From Murinocardiopsis flavida (GTDB lineage: Bacteria > Actinomycetota > Actinomycetes > Streptosporangiales > Streptosporangiaceae), in the NCBI RefSeq assembly GCF_003014485.1, contig NZ_PYGA01000008.1:1-64000 (forward strand): 64,000 nt of DNA, read 5' to 3'. This document shows, piece after piece, positions 1 through 9,532 of this stretch. The position numbers were made by a program, and so were the translations under genes. The notes below the pieces were generated by a model. It saw only the letters and a list, made by a program, of their open reading frames with translations. It did no database searches and was not told where the DNA came from. Each line of letters starts with the position of its first letter. Position 1 is the stretch's first letter.

Positions 1-502
1 GCCAGCGTGCGGCCCTCCGCTCTCCCGCCGCGTGCCGCTCCCGTGACCAGAACCCGCCACCCTCGCGGGGAACCCGCCCAGGAGCCGCCCCCGCCGCGCG
101 CACCGCCCGAATCCGCCCGCATCCGCAGCGCCCCACGCCCGAGAAGCACCGGCCCGGACACTCACGGCCCCACCGACCCCGCCCGCCCGAGTGAATCCGA
201 CGGTTCCGCACCCCCATCCCCGCAGGCCAGCCCGCCGCACCCGCACCATTCCTGCGTCAACACCACGTCAACGAACGAGCCCCGACCACCCCGAAAAGGG
301 CCGGATCAGACCGGACCAACCCGGAAAGCCTGAACAATTCACCCCATTAACCAGCGCAAACGTGAGCCGAGGTCAATAACTGTGACCGTTCCCATGCGTT
401 TCAATGTGGGCCCTTAACGTTGCCTTAAATCCGCGGCGGGTAGACCTGGTTTCCAATGACGCACGCGCCGTAATGCGTCTTGAGACTGGAGTTGATCGAA
501 CC
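1..502. other. Upstream stretch without a recognisable gene
   Basis: Open frames here on the plus strand read as Pro/Arg/Ser-rich low-complexity peptides with no domain, which is usual for unused frames in very GC-rich DNA. From about 330 to 480 the base composition falls and runs such as ttcaatg and aacgttgcc appear, as expected for a promoter region of the small gene that follows. No RNA gene or repeat is seen. Confidence 0.5.
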
Positions 503-865
503 GTGCTCGACAATATTCTCGACTGGGTCAAGGGCCTCGTCGGCAGCGCCGCGGAACAGGGCGGCGACGCCGTCGCCGGTGCCACCGACGCCGCGCAGGG
601 CGCCACCGGCGGCGCGGCCGACGAGTTCGTCGGCGCGGCCGGCGACCACTACGGCGGGCAGGTGGAGGAGGCCGCGACCGGCCTCCAGGACCAGGCCGCG
701 GGCGTCCAGGAGCAGTTCGCCGACCCCGCTGCCGCCGCGCAGGAGCAGTTCGGCGAGCAGGTCGGCGAGGCGGGCCAGGCCGCCGACACAGCGGGCGAGG
801 TCGTGCAGGACCCCGACGCCGCGGCGGCCGACGCACTGCGCGACCAGTTCGGCAACGAACGCTGA
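503..865 (+). CDS. Small Ala/Gln/Asp-rich hypothetical protein
   Basis: I do not recognise a family. The 120-aa product starts at a GTG preceded by ggag at a 12-nt spacing; longer in-frame starts upstream give an unrelated Arg-rich extension and were not used. After a short amphipathic N-terminus (LDNILDWVKGLVG) it consists of Ala/Gly/Asp/Gln-rich segments with repeated VQEQFADPAAAAQEQFGEQ-like blocks. This suggests a helical or disordered acidic protein, loosely like antitoxin-type small proteins of actinomycetes. There is no signal peptide or membrane segment. It converges with ispH and ends in a tandem repeat and a strong hairpin. Codon bias agrees with a real gene; the function is unknown. 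Confidence 0.6.
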   Translation: MLDNILDWVKGLVGSAAEQGGDAVAGATDAAQGATGGAADEFVGAAGDHYGGQVEEAATGLQDQAAGVQEQFADPAAAAQEQFGEQVGEAGQAADTAGEVVQDPDAAAADALRDQFGNER

Positions 866-943
866 CCGGACAACGCTGACCGAACAGCACTGACCGGACA
901 GCGCCGACCGAACGGCGCTGTCCGAAACGTGCTGACCGCACGC
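860..943 (+). repeat. Six degenerate 14-bp tandem repeats over a stop codon
   Basis: The unit is close to cgctgaccgaacag. Copies begin at 860, 874, 888, 902, 916 and 930. The first copy contains the TGA stop of the preceding gene, so later copies carry displaced copies of that stop (cTGAcc). Confidence 0.75.
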
Positions 944-944
944 A

Positions 945-980
945 GCGGGGGCCGTACCGCACGAGCGGTACGGCCCCCGC
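945..980. terminator. Bidirectional hairpin terminator, 16-bp perfect stem
   Basis: Arms 945-960 and 965-980 (gcgggggccgtaccgc and its exact complement) enclose the tetraloop acga. The hairpin sits between two convergent genes and can end transcription from both sides. There is no U-tract, which is common for actinobacterial terminators. Confidence 0.85.
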
Positions 981-997
981 GGTGCGCGGCGGCGGGG

Positions 998-1972
998 TCA
1001 GGTCACCTCGACCACCGGCAGCGAGCGCAGGTTCCGGCGCAGCTCCTTCGGGAGCGAGAACGTGAGGCTCTCCTGCGCGGTCTCGACCTCCTGCACGGTG
1101 TCGAACCCGTGCCCGGCGAGCCGGTCGAGCAGCGACTGGACGAGGAGGTCGGGCACCGACGCCCCGCTGGTGACACCCACCGTGCCGACACCGTCGAGCC
1201 AGGAGTCGTCCATCAGCGAGGCGTTGTCGATGAGGTGCGCGGCGCCGGCCCCGGCCTCGAGAGCCACCTCGACCAGCCGCACCGAGTTCGAGGAGTTGTC
1301 GGAGCCGACCACCACCACGAGGTCGCACTCGGGCGCCATGGCCTTCACCGCGTCCTGGCGGTTGGAGGTGGCGTAGCAGATGTCGTCGCTGGGCGGGTCG
1401 AGCAGGTTGGGGAACCGCTCGCGCAGCGCGTCGACGGTGGCGTTGGTCTCGTCGACCGACAGGGTGGTCTGCGAGAGCCACGACACGTTGTCGGGGTTGC
1501 GCACCTGGACCTTGTGGACCTCGTCGGGGCTCTCGACGATCTGGATGTGCTCGGGCGCCTCGCCGCTGGTGCCCTCGACCTCCTCGTGGCCGGTGTGGCC
1601 GATGAGGATGATGTCGCGGTCCTCGGCGGCGAACCGCTTGGCCTCCTTGTGGACCTTGGTGACCAGCGGGCAGGTGGCGTCGATGGTGGTGAGGTTCCGG
1701 CGCGCGGCCTCGTCGTGCACCATCGGCGAGACGCCGTGGGCCGAGAACACCACGATGGCGCCTTCGGGGACCTCGCCGGTCTCCTCGACGAAGACGGCCC
1801 CGCGCTCCTCCAGGGTGCGCACGACGTGCGTGTTGTGCACGATCTGCTTGCGCACGTAGATCGGCGCGCCGTACTGTTCGAGCGCCTTCTCGACGGTGAC
1901 GACAGCGCGGTCGACTCCGGCGCAGTAGCCCCGGGGCTTGGCGAGCAGGACACGTCGGTTCGTCGCAGTCAT
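998..1972 (-). CDS. ispH: 4-hydroxy-3-methylbut-2-enyl diphosphate reductase
   Basis: Iron-sulfur enzyme of the last step of the MEP isoprenoid pathway, reducing HMBPP to IPP and DMAPP in the cytosol. The 324-aa product has the LytB family layout: N-terminal [12 protein letters not shown] with the first cluster cysteine, HNTHVV, the central [11 protein letters not shown] with the second cysteine, the [13 protein letters not shown] block, and the C-terminal SNSVRL/GASVPD region. The ATG at 1972 was chosen because it gives the standard N-terminus and lies 7 nt after a TAGACT -10 box, predicting a leaderless transcript. The neighbourhood, ispH beside an Rv1109c-like gene and xseAB, matches the lytB2 locus of mycobacteria. 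Length and motifs are normal. Confidence 0.96.
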   Translation of the reverse strand: MTATNRRVLLAKPRGYCAGVDRAVVTVEKALEQYGAPIYVRKQIVHNTHVVRTLEERGAVFVEETGEVPEGAIVVFSAHGVSPMVHDEAARRNLTTIDATCPLVTKVHKEAKRFAAEDRDIILIGHTGHEEVEGTSGEAPEHIQIVESPDEVHKVQVRNPDNVSWLSQTTLSVDETNATVDALRERFPNLLDPPSDDICYATSNRQDAVKAMAPECDLVVVVGSDNSSNSVRLVEVALEAGAGAAHLIDNASLMDDSWLDGVGTVGVTSGASVPDLLVQSLLDRLAGHGFDTVQEVETAQESLTFSLPKELRRNLRSLPVVEVT

Positions 1973-1979
1973 GCCGCCA

Positions 1980-1985
1980 AGTCTA
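1980..1985 (-). promoter_or_regulatory. -10 box TAGACT of ispH, leaderless type
   Basis: Seven bases separate TAGACT from the ATG, so the predicted transcript starts at or next to the start codon. No clear -35 element was recognised. Confidence 0.55.
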
Positions 1986-2274
1986 GGGGCCGTGTCCCCG
2001 TGCCGCTCCGGCTGTGACACGACCCACGGTGGCGGCGGCCGAGCAGGCTCCCGATAACACCGGGAACTCGCCTGTATACCGACCCGCCTACACATGGCGC
2101 TACGATCCGCTTCGGCGGGTATTAGTTCCCTTATTCTGGCTAACCTGCTTTAAGTAGCAGCCGCAATGTCAGCGGTACGTGCAAAAGGGGCGATTCGGTC
2201 AACCCCCCGACCGCCCCTGGGACGCGCCGCGGCGCCCCCTTCAGCACGCGAAGATCACAGGAGCCCCCAGTCCC

Positions 2275-3129
2275 ATGTCGAACCCGACGATCGTCAGCAG
2301 GATCAGCGACGCGGTCAAGCGCGTCTTCGGTAAGCGCGGCCAAGACACCGCAGGCTCCGGCCAGAGCGGCGCCGCCGAGGCCCCCGTGACCGGCGCCACG
2401 GCGCCCGGGCCCGTGGGCGCCGCAGGAGAGGCCGGAACCGGTTCCACCGGAGCAGCGGCACCGGGTCCGGTCGGGGACGCCGACCCCACCTCCGCCGGGG
2501 CGGCGAAGAAGGCCGAGGACACCCGCAAGGCGGCGGCCGACGACGCCGCCGGCCCCGCCGAGGAGGAGGCCCGCGGCGTCCGCGAGGCCGCGGCCGAGGA
2601 CGCCGCGGGCCCCGCCGCGTCCGAGGAGGTCGCCGCCGCCACCGAGACCGCGCCCGCCGTGGTCGAGGAGCCCGCGAAGAAGCCGGCGGCCAAGAAGGCC
2701 GCCGCGAAGAAGCCCGCGGCGAAGAAGACCGCGAAGCCCGCCGCGGACAAGCCGGCCGCCAAGACCGCCGCGAAGCCCGCGGCGGCCAAGGCCGCCGACG
2801 CGAAGGCCGAGCGCGAGGCGCTCGTCCCGCCGGAGGACGAGGCGACCATCGCCGAGGAGCTGAACGTCGCCGAGGCCAAGACCCAGGCCGCCGACCCCGA
2901 GCTGCTCGCGGAGATCCGCAAGGGCGAGATCCCCGGGTCCGCCGCCCTCGCCGTCCCCAACTACGACGAGGTGACCGTCGCCTCGATGCGGGCGCGGCTG
3001 CGCAAGCTCACCCTCGCTCAGGTGCGCGCGCTGCGCGCCTACGAGAAGGCCAACGCCGACCGCGAGCCGTTCGTGAAGATGTTCGACAACCGCATCGCGA
3101 AGATCGAAGCCGAGAACAGCGGGTCCTGA
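2275..3129 (+). CDS. Ala/Lys-rich protein with conserved C-terminus, lipid-droplet-associated (Rv1109c-like) type
   Basis: The 284-aa product is modular. Residues 1-18 form a short basic helix; about 19-125 are Gly/Ala/Glu-rich and disordered; about 125-180 hold histone-H1-like AAKKPAAKK repeats expected to bind DNA or acidic polymers; the last 70 residues are folded and conserved-looking ([19 protein letters not shown], then [10 protein letters not shown]). That tail and the position between ispH and xseA are what I know of the actinobacterial family often named lipid droplet-associated protein. The start ATG follows aggag at 2259; longer in-frame starts give a Pro/Arg extension. The gene is divergent from ispH across about 300 bp. 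The droplet role is inherited from the family name and is uncertain; the Lys-rich stretch is unusually long. Confidence 0.75.
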   Translation: MSNPTIVSRISDAVKRVFGKRGQDTAGSGQSGAAEAPVTGATAPGPVGAAGEAGTGSTGAAAPGPVGDADPTSAGAAKKAEDTRKAAADDAAGPAEEEARGVREAAAEDAAGPAASEEVAAATETAPAVVEEPAKKPAAKKAAAKKPAAKKTAKPAADKPAAKTAAKPAAAKAADAKAEREALVPPEDEATIAEELNVAEAKTQAADPELLAEIRKGEIPGSAALAVPNYDEVTVASMRARLRKLTLAQVRALRAYEKANADREPFVKMFDNRIAKIEAENSGS

Positions 3130-3194
3130 CCCGCGGTCGCACCGCCGGGACCCGCCGCCGCGGCCGCCGACAGCGAAACGTCGGCGGCCTCCTC

Positions 3195-3200
3195 TAGGCT
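3195..3200 (+). promoter_or_regulatory. -10 box TAGGCT of xseA, leaderless type
   Basis: TAGGCT lies 8 nt before the ATG at 3209 and no Shine-Dalgarno sequence is present, so a leaderless xseAB mRNA is predicted. Confidence 0.5.
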
Positions 3201-3208
3201 CGGGGACC

Positions 3209-4441
3209 ATGGGTATGGAGAGCTCTCCGGAGGCGCCCCAGCCGGTCCGCGTGGTCATGCAGGCCGTCAGCGGCTGGATCGGGCGTCTCGGCCGCATCTG
3301 GGTCGAGGGCCAGATCGCCGAGCTGAACCGGCGGGGGAGCACCGCGTTCATCACGCTGCGCGACCCCGTCGCCAACGTCTCGGCGCGGGTGGTGTGCCCG
3401 GTCAGGGTCCTTGAGGCGGCCGGTTCGGTGCCCCAGGCCGGTGCGCGGGTCGTCATCCACGCCAAACCCGACTTCTACACCGCGCGCGGCACGTTCTCGC
3501 TCCTCGCGACCGAGATCCGGCACGTCGGCCTGGGCGAGCTGCTGGCGCGGCTCGAGCAGCTCCGCACCACGCTCGCCGCCGAGGGGCTCTTCGCCGAGTC
3601 CCGCAAGCGCGCCCTGCCGTTCCTGCCCGCGACCGTCGGCCTCGTCTGCGGGCGCGACTCCGCGGCGGAGCGCGACGTCCTGGAGAACGGCCGGCGGCGC
3701 TGGCCCGCGGTGCGGTTCGAGGTGCGCCAGGTCGCCGTCCAGGGCGACCGCTCCGTCGGCGAGGTCGTCGCCGCGCTCAAGGAGCTCGACTCCGACCCCT
3801 CGGTCGAGGTCATCGTGGTCGCGCGGGGCGGCGGCTCCCTGGAGGACCTGCTGCCGTTCTCCGACGAGGCCATGGTGCGCGCCGTCGCGGCCACCCGCAC
3901 CCCCGTCGTCAGCGCCATCGGCCACGAGCAGGACAGCCCCCTGCTCGACCTGGTGGCCGACCTCCGCGCCTCCACCCCCACCGACGCAGCGAAGAAGGTC
4001 GTCCCCGACGTCGGCGAGCAGCTCGAACTGGTGCGCCAGCTGCGCGACCGCGGGCGCAGGGTGATCCAGGGCGGCATCGCGCGCGAGGAGTCCTGGGTGG
4101 CGGGCATGCGGTCCCGCCCGGTCCTCGCCAGCCCGCTGCGCGAGATCGACCGCCTCACCGAGCAGGTCACCGGCCTGCGCGACCGCGCCCGGCGGTGCGT
4201 CGCCGCCTCGCTCGACCGGGTCGGCGACGACCTCGCCCACACCCGCGCCCGGCTGCTCGCGCTCTCGCCGTCCACCACGTTGAAGCGGGGCTACGCCATC
4301 GTGCAGCGGTCCGACGGCGCGGTGGTCCGCAGCGCGGCAGAACCCGACCAGGGCGAGGAGCTGCGCGTGCGATTCGCCGAGGACAGCATCACCGTTACCG
4401 CCGGCGCGGCAGCCGGCGGCGAGGACGAGGGGGACACATGA
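3209..4441 (+). CDS. xseA: Exodeoxyribonuclease VII large subunit
   Basis: Large subunit of exonuclease VII, which degrades single-stranded DNA from both ends in repair. The 410-aa length is normal for actinobacteria. An N-terminal OB-fold ([20 protein letters not shown], about residues 27-110) is followed by the nuclease core with the diagnostic [26 protein letters not shown] and [26 protein letters not shown] signatures (the last at about residues 233-258), then a helical C-terminus and the final KRGYAIVQ repeat. It overlaps xseB by 4 nt (ATGA), so the two subunits are translationally coupled. A second ATG two codons on is an alternative start. Confidence 0.96.
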   Translation: MGMESSPEAPQPVRVVMQAVSGWIGRLGRIWVEGQIAELNRRGSTAFITLRDPVANVSARVVCPVRVLEAAGSVPQAGARVVIHAKPDFYTARGTFSLLATEIRHVGLGELLARLEQLRTTLAAEGLFAESRKRALPFLPATVGLVCGRDSAAERDVLENGRRRWPAVRFEVRQVAVQGDRSVGEVVAALKELDSDPSVEVIVVARGGGSLEDLLPFSDEAMVRAVAATRTPVVSAIGHEQDSPLLDLVADLRASTPTDAAKKVVPDVGEQLELVRQLRDRGRRVIQGGIAREESWVAGMRSRPVLASPLREIDRLTEQVTGLRDRARRCVAASLDRVGDDLAHTRARLLALSPSTTLKRGYAIVQRSDGAVVRSAAEPDQGEELRVRFAEDSITVTAGAAAGGEDEGDT

Positions 4442-4737
4442 GCGGCACGACCGCGAAGAACGCGAAGAAGACCGGGGGGACCGGGGGGACCGGTTCGGCG
4501 GAGGAGCCCGAGCCGGGCCCCGAGCTGAGCTACGAGGAGGCCCGCGAGGAGCTCGCCACCGTGGTGCGCACGCTCGAATCCGGCGGGTTGAGCCTCAAGG
4601 AGTCCCTCGCCCTGTGGGAGCGCGGCGAGAAGCTCGCCACCACCTGCGAGCAGTGGCTGGAGGGCGCCCGCGCGAAGCTCGCCGCGGCGATGGCGGCCGA
4701 CGAACCGGGGGACGAGGACGGCCCCGCCCCGTTCTGA
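4438..4737 (+). CDS. xseB: Exodeoxyribonuclease VII small subunit
   Basis: Small helical subunit that assembles on XseA. The 99-aa product has a Gly/Thr/Lys-rich N-terminal extension of about 30 residues followed by the family core [20 protein letters not shown], then [18 protein letters not shown]. The start overlaps the xseA stop. The stop lies in a 16-bp sequence that is duplicated immediately downstream, giving a second copy of the same TGA context. Confidence 0.95.
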   Translation: MSGTTAKNAKKTGGTGGTGSAEEPEPGPELSYEEAREELATVVRTLESGGLSLKESLALWERGEKLATTCEQWLEGARAKLAAAMAADEPGDEDGPAPF

Positions 4738-4764
4738 GCAGGCTCGGGTCTGAGCAGGCTCGGG
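4733..4764 (+). repeat. 16-bp tandem duplication over the xseB stop
   Basis: The unit tctgagcaggctcggg occurs at 4733-4748 and 4749-4764 without mismatch. The first copy contains the xseB TGA. Confidence 0.85.
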
Positions 4765-4783
4765 GCGGCGGGCCCGCGGCGGG

Positions 4784-5320
4784 CTACTTCTGCGCGCGGC
4801 GCTGGGCGCGGCCGCTGAGCTCGTCGCTGAGGGCCCGCACGTTGCGCGGCAGGCCGCGGAACAGGGTGATCACCAGCACCAGCGCGGTGCCGGCGAACAG
4901 CCAGGGCGCCACGTCGGCGAGCCGGGTCGCCAGGCCGATCGCCACGCCGCGGGCGAACCCGTCGCTGCCGAGGGTCAGGACCCCTTCGGCGAGCAGGGCC
5001 GAGGCGAAGTACGCCAGCGGCGGGCTCACGCTCAGCGTGAGCAGGTCGGTCGAACGGACGAAGAACGCCGCCAGGGTGCACACCGCGACGAACGCGATCC
5101 CGTTCAGCATGGGCAGCGCGACCATGCTGTCGGCGAGCGCCGCCGCGAAGCCGACCATGACGATGATCAGGATCGCTCCGCGCGCGGTGAGGCGCAGCGG
5201 GGCGGTCGACGGTGCCGGACCGCGAGCCGAGGACCCGGGTCCGGCCGGTCTGCGCTGCCGCCGGGCGAGCCGGTGCGGCTGGTTCGGGTCGCGCGGCCCA
5301 TCGGCGTCGCGCGGCGTCAT
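4784..5320 (-). CDS. DUF6542-type membrane protein
   Basis: The 178-aa product has a basic, Pro-rich cytoplasmic N-terminus (about 45 residues), then a membrane domain with about four hydrophobic helices: ARGAILIIVMVGFAAALA, MLNGIAFVAVCTLAAFF, LLTLSVSPPLAYFASALLA and PWLFAGTALVLVITLFRG. The conserved DLLTLSVSPPLAYF segment marks the actinobacterial DUF6542 family of unknown function (family recognition from memory). The ATG at 5320 has agggag at good spacing; an upstream in-frame GTG at 5347 is possible. It follows rmuC on the same strand with a short gap, so the two may be co-transcribed. Confidence 0.75.
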   Translation of the reverse strand: MTPRDADGPRDPNQPHRLARRQRRPAGPGSSARGPAPSTAPLRLTARGAILIIVMVGFAAALADSMVALPMLNGIAFVAVCTLAAFFVRSTDLLTLSVSPPLAYFASALLAEGVLTLGSDGFARGVAIGLATRLADVAPWLFAGTALVLVITLFRGLPRNVRALSDELSGRAQRRAQK

Positions 5321-5352
5321 CGCTGGTCGCTCCCTAGTGCTACTCACAGCAA

Positions 5353-6714
5353 TCAGTATTTCACTGTCTGTGAAAAATCTGTCTCTCTCTGGGGTGTCGT
5401 GTCGCCTTTGCGGTCATCGTTATCATCGTCGAACGCATTTCCGTAAAGTGCGACGCGCGGGTCGCCGCCCCCGGTTCCCGGCCCGCTCTCACCGGGATCC
5501 GTGACGAGTTCGGGCGCCGCCAGCGGGCGGGCCTGCTCCTCGACGCCCTTGGGCGCTTCGAGGTCGCCGTCGACCAGGCCCAGCTCGCCGAACCGGCGCG
5601 CCGTGACCAGCACCCGCCCTTCGAGTGAGCCGACGGTCTGGTTGTAGGCGGTGACGGTGCGCGAGAGCGCCCGGCCGAGGCCGTCGACGTGCCCGCCGAG
5701 GGTCGCCAGCCGCGCGTGCAACTGCTTGCCCAGTTCGAACACCGCGCGCGCGTTCTCGCTGAGCGCCTCCTGCTGCCATGCGTACTGCGCGGTCCGTAGG
5801 AGCGAGATAAGGGTCGTCGGCGTGGCGATGTGGACGCGGCGGCCCATGGCGTACTCCAGCAGCCCCGGGTCGCGCTCCAGCGCGGGGGCGAGGAACGCCT
5901 CGCCGGGGATGAACAGCACCACGAACTCCGGGGCGGGGCTGAACGCCGCCCAGTAGGACTTCGCGGCGAGCTGGTCGACGTGCGTGCGCACGTGCCGGGC
6001 GTGCGCGGTGAGCCGGTCGCCGCGCAGCCCGTCGTCGTCGGACTCCACCGCCTCCAGGTAGGCGGCGAGCGACACCTTCGAGTCCACGACGATGTTCTTC
6101 CCGCCGGCCAGGCGCACCACCATGTCGGGGCGCTGGGTGCCGCCGCCCGCCGCAGCGGTGGCCTGCTCGTCAAAGTCGCAGTAGGACGCCATCCCCGCCA
6201 GCTCGGCGACCCTGCGCAGCTGGAGTTCGCCCCAGCGCCCCCGCGCCTCGGGGCGGCGCAGCGCGGTCACCAGCGCACGGGTCTGGTCGCCGAGCCGGTC
6301 GGAGCCCTCGCGCACCATGTCCACCTGCTTGGCGAGCTCGGCGTGCGCCGATCGGCGGCCTGCGTCGACCTCGCGGAGCTGCGTCTCCACCCGCGCCAGC
6401 GTCTCCTTCAAGGGGGCGACGAGGTGCTCGACGGCCTGGCGGCGCTGCTCCATGTCGTTGCCCGCCTCCGCGCCGACGGCGCGCATGCGCCCCTCGGCGA
6501 GTTCGAGGAAGCGCTGGTTGGTGTCGTCGAGGGCCTGGAGCGACACCGACCGGAAGCGCTCGGTGAGCTGCTCCTCGATGTAGGCGGCGCGGTCGTCGGC
6601 GGCGCGTGCGTGCGCGCGGGCCTCAGCGGTGCGGCTGCGCGCCAGGAGCCAGCCGAGCACCGCCCCGACCGCGATCCCCACGAACAGCACCAGAATCACA
6701 TTCAACGCGTCCAT
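5353..6714 (-). CDS. rmuC: DNA recombination protein RmuC
   Basis: RmuC-family protein, thought to limit DNA inversions at short inverted repeats. The 453-aa product begins with a membrane anchor (LNVILVLFVGIAVGAVLGW, residues 4-22), continues with a long coiled coil to about residue 170, and carries the RmuC core with GRWGELQLRRVAELAGM, RPDMVVRLAGGKNIVVDSK (PD-(D/E)XK-like nuclease fold) and EFVVLFIPGEAFL. A disordered acidic tail of about 55 residues follows. The ATG at 6714 starts directly at the anchor; a TTG six codons upstream is less likely. Length and motifs are as expected. Confidence 0.93.
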   Translation of the reverse strand: MDALNVILVLFVGIAVGAVLGWLLARSRTAEARAHARAADDRAAYIEEQLTERFRSVSLQALDDTNQRFLELAEGRMRAVGAEAGNDMEQRRQAVEHLVAPLKETLARVETQLREVDAGRRSAHAELAKQVDMVREGSDRLGDQTRALVTALRRPEARGRWGELQLRRVAELAGMASYCDFDEQATAAAGGGTQRPDMVVRLAGGKNIVVDSKVSLAAYLEAVESDDDGLRGDRLTAHARHVRTHVDQLAAKSYWAAFSPAPEFVVLFIPGEAFLAPALERDPGLLEYAMGRRVHIATPTTLISLLRTAQYAWQQEALSENARAVFELGKQLHARLATLGGHVDGLGRALSRTVTAYNQTVGSLEGRVLVTARRFGELGLVDGDLEAPKGVEEQARPLAAPELVTDPGESGPGTGGGDPRVALYGNAFDDDNDDRKGDTTPQRETDFSQTVKY

Positions 6715-6785
6715 AGCCGCCCATGCTCTCAATCCGCGGCGGAAGGGGCGTTCCCGACGCGCGCACGAACCCGATTCGCTCTTCT

Positions 6786-6820
6786 GCGGGGCGGCCGGAC
6801 CGGAACCGGCGGCCCCGCAA
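6786..6820 (-). terminator. Hairpin downstream of the FkbM gene
   Basis: Arms 6786-6799 and 6807-6820 pair in 12 of 14 positions around the loop accggaa. It sits just past the stop of the FkbM methyltransferase gene on the minus strand. Confidence 0.6.
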
Positions 6821-6834
6821 CGGGCGATCCGCCG

Positions 6835-7794
6835 TCAGGCCGCGGGGCCGCAGGCGTCGATGGCGGCCCGCCACTCGTCGGCCGCGGTCCAGAACCGGTC
6901 GCTCGGCGGCTCCGGCGCGAACATCCACATGCGGTCGCCGGTGTCGGCGCCGCGGCCCTCGATGGCGGTGCGCTCGGGGTGCGGCGGTCGGCCGCTGAGG
7001 TGGTACCAGCCGTAGTCCAGCGGCTCCAGCAGCGCCATGAGCCGCTCGCCGCCGCCCCGGTGCGGCAGGACCTCGCAGAACACCCACGGGCGGTACCGGC
7101 GCAGCACCTCCAGGCCGCCCGCGATCACATCGGGCTCGGTGGTCTCGGTGTCGATCTTGACGACCGACGGCGCCACCTTGGCGTGCTCCTGCCAGTGGGC
7201 GAGGGTGTCGACGGGGACGGGGAGCCGGCCCAGCTCCCTGCGGAAGCCGGCCGCCAGCGAGTTGGACGCGTCGGTGGTGGCCGACAGCCGCAGGGACGCC
7301 GTGCCCGTGTGGTTGCTCAGCGCCAATTCGGTCACCCGGATGTCGAGCCGGTTCGCCGCGGCGATGGCGCGCGCCGCGGCCGCCACATCGGGGGTGGGCT
7401 CGAAGGCGTGCACCGAGCGGCGGCTCCGCGACGCCGCGAGCAGCGAGTACACCCCGACGTTCGCGCCGACGTCGAGAACGGCGCCGGGGCGCGCGGTGTC
7501 GAGCGCCGCGAGGAAGCAGGCCAGCGTCTCGGGCTCGTATCCGGCCAGGCCCGCGCGCTGCAACCGCCGCGGCACCCAGTAGTCGCCGGACAGCGAGATG
7601 TCGAGCGACTCGGGCCCGGCCGCGGGCGCCCCCGCCCGCCGCGGCAGCCGGAGGTCGAACCGGCGCACGCGCGGCGGGACGCGCTTGCGGTCGATCCCGC
7701 CCAGGACGGGCGGTAGGTGGACGCGGATGCGCCGGGCCGCGTGCCGCACTGTCGGGTGCCGCCGCACGAACGCGCGGACCTGCTCACTGACCAC
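6835..7794 (-). CDS. FkbM-family methyltransferase
   Basis: Class I SAM-dependent methyltransferase of the FkbM family. The 319-aa product has motif I VLDVGANVGVYSL (about residues 106-118), the acidic motif II VHAFEPTPD, and the family block VVKIDTETTEPDVIAGG followed by PWVFCEVLP. A basic N-terminal region of about 60 residues precedes the domain. The GTG start at 7794 was chosen because agggag/ggag lies just upstream; the frame runs 47 codons further but as low-complexity sequence. Family members methylate sugar or polyketide hydroxyls and cell-surface glycans. No glycan or polyketide genes lie nearby, so the substrate is unknown. It is divergent from ychF. Confidence 0.85.
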   Translation of the reverse strand: MVSEQVRAFVRRHPTVRHAARRIRVHLPPVLGGIDRKRVPPRVRRFDLRLPRRAGAPAAGPESLDISLSGDYWVPRRLQRAGLAGYEPETLACFLAALDTARPGAVLDVGANVGVYSLLAASRSRRSVHAFEPTPDVAAAARAIAAANRLDIRVTELALSNHTGTASLRLSATTDASNSLAAGFRRELGRLPVPVDTLAHWQEHAKVAPSVVKIDTETTEPDVIAGGLEVLRRYRPWVFCEVLPHRGGGERLMALLEPLDYGWYHLSGRPPHPERTAIEGRGADTGDRMWMFAPEPPSDRFWTAADEWRAAIDACGPAA

Positions 7795-8132
7795 GATGAA
7801 CTCCCACTCCCTGCGATGCCGTGTCTCCCCGGGACGGGCGCCCCTCGGCGGCGCCGGGTGCATCAGGGGCGCAGCGCACGCCCCCCGCGCCGACCCGCCG
7901 TGGTCCGCGGGCGCGGGCCTCCCAACCCGCACCACGCGACTGCGGGGCGCTCCCGTCCCGCTGCGGTGCGTGATCGACGCTACTGCCCCGGGTCCGCCGC
8001 GCGCAGGCCAATTCAGTCAGACATCATCCATGTGTCACGAAACGTCTCCTCCGCCGATTCCGGCCGAACACCGGAACGGCGCGGCGGCGGCGATCCCGCG
8101 CCATGGCGGGAGGACCGGGGGCGGCGACCGCC

Positions 8133-8154
8133 TAGACTCACAGGCTGTGAGTCT
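8133..8154 (+). promoter_or_regulatory. ychF -10 box and perfect 21-bp palindrome over the start codon
   Basis: TAGACT (8133-8138) lies 8 nt before the GTG, so a leaderless mRNA is predicted. Bases 8134-8143 (agactcacag) and 8145-8154 (ctgtgagtct) are exact inverted repeats around a single g, covering the -10 box, the inferred start point and the start codon. This could be an operator or a hairpin masking initiation. Confidence 0.55.
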
Positions 8155-9241
8155 GTCTATCGGAATCGTCGGACTGCCCAATGTCGGCAAGTCCACGCTG
8201 TTCAACGCCCTGACCAAGAACGACGCTCTGGCCGCGAACTACCCGTTCGCCACCATCGAGCCCAACGTCGGCGTCGTGGGGGTGCCCGACCCCCGCCTCG
8301 CCGCGCTCGCCGAGATCCACGGTTCCGCCAAGGTGCTGCCCGCCACCGTGACCTTCGTCGACATCGCGGGGATCGTGCGCGGCGCGTCCGAGGGCGAGGG
8401 GCTCGGCAACCAGTTCCTCGCCAACATCCGCGAGACCGACGCCATCTGCCAGGTCATCCGCGCCTTCGAGGACGCCGACGTCACCCACGTCGACGGCGAC
8501 GTGGAGCCCTCGCGCGACATCGAGACCATCAACACCGAACTGATCCTGGCCGACCTCCAGACCCTGGAGAAGGCGGTGCCGCGGCTCGCCAAGGACGCCA
8601 GGATCAACGCCAAGGACAAGGACGCCAAGGCGCGCGCCGCGGCGGCCGAGGCCGCCCAGGAGGTCCTGAACTCCGGGCGGCCGCTGTCCACCGGCGGCCC
8701 CGCGGCGGGGATCGACCTCGCGCTGCTCCGCGAACTGAACCTCATGACGGTGAAGCCGTTCCTCTACGTCTTCAACCTCGACACCGACGAGCTCGGCGAC
8801 GCCGCGCTGCGCGCCAAGCTCGCCGATCTGGTCGCGCCGGCCGAGGCCGTGTTCCTCGACGCCAAGATCGAGGCGGAGCTCGCCGAACTCGACGACGGCG
8901 AGGCGATGGAGCTGCTGGAGTCCCTGGGCCAGAGCGAGTCGGGGCTCAGCCAGCTCGCCAGGGTCGGCTTCGCGACCCTCGGCCTCCAGACCTACCTCAC
9001 GGCCGGCCCCAAGGAGTCGCGGGCGTGGACCATCCCGAAGGGCGCCACGGCGCCCGAGGCCGCCGGGGTCATCCACACCGACTTCCAGCGGGGGTTCATC
9101 AAGGCCGAGGTCGTCTCGTACGACGACCTGGTGGCAGCGGGCACCATGCAGGCGGCCAAGGCCGCGGGCAAGGTGCGCATCGAGGGCAAGGACTACGTCA
9201 TGCACGACGGGGACGTCGTGGAGTTCCGGTTCAACGTGTAA
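8147..9241 (+). CDS. ychF: Redox-regulated ATPase YchF (Obg family)
   Basis: Universally conserved Obg-related P-loop protein that prefers ATP and binds ribosomes; linked to translation and oxidative stress control. The 364-aa product has G1 GLPNVGKST (residues 8-16), G2/G3 with [12 protein letters not shown] and [20 protein letters not shown], the YchF coiled-coil insertion (about 130-200), the NLDTDEL segment in place of a canonical NKxD motif, and the C-terminal TGS domain ([14 protein letters not shown] to VVEFRFNV). The GTG start gives the exact family N-terminus (SLSIGIVGL). An upstream in-frame extension is rejected because it lacks homology-like sequence and because of the -10 box at 8133. 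Confidence 0.96.
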   Translation: MSLSIGIVGLPNVGKSTLFNALTKNDALAANYPFATIEPNVGVVGVPDPRLAALAEIHGSAKVLPATVTFVDIAGIVRGASEGEGLGNQFLANIRETDAICQVIRAFEDADVTHVDGDVEPSRDIETINTELILADLQTLEKAVPRLAKDARINAKDKDAKARAAAAEAAQEVLNSGRPLSTGGPAAGIDLALLRELNLMTVKPFLYVFNLDTDELGDAALRAKLADLVAPAEAVFLDAKIEAELAELDDGEAMELLESLGQSESGLSQLARVGFATLGLQTYLTAGPKESRAWTIPKGATAPEAAGVIHTDFQRGFIKAEVVSYDDLVAAGTMQAAKAAGKVRIEGKDYVMHDGDVVEFRFNV

Positions 9242-9472
9242 TCCATCATGGATTCGCCACACTCGACTGTCCCCATGGCAAGAGGACAGTTTCCGGATAA
9301 CCAGATCAACCCGCTTGACCTCGCCAAATCCCGCCGTTTGGGAGTGAATTACCCGGTCATGGGGCTTTGGGGGCATCGGGCACCGGGTAAGAGCAGCAGG
9401 TCGGGAAGAAACACGTTCGTGCAATGACCGCGTACATCCTGCTTAATGCCGCACCATAGGGATGGGGTAGAC

Positions 9473-9532
9473 ATGCGTCGCAGGGACGCGGTCGCCCGCG
9501 ATGGGCGTGCTCGGGTGTTGATGGAGGCGTAA
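9473..9532 (+). CDS. Candidate 19-aa leader ORF coupled to the TcpC-like gene
   Basis: The frame begins ATG CGT CGC AGG GAC and ends TAATG, sharing its last base with the ATG of the next gene. The peptide is Arg-rich (MRRRDAVARDGRARVLMEA). A gatgggg stretch upstream is a weak ribosome site. It could provide translational coupling rather than a functional peptide. The rest of 9242-9472 holds only short inverted repeats (for example actgtcc 9266-9272 with ggacagt 9284-9290). Confidence 0.3.
   Translation: MRRRDAVARDGRARVLMEA

Noticed and set aside
7-333. Open frame at the window start
   Set aside because: Pro/Arg/Ser-rich product without homology-like pattern, no ribosome site, composition of non-coding GC-rich DNA.
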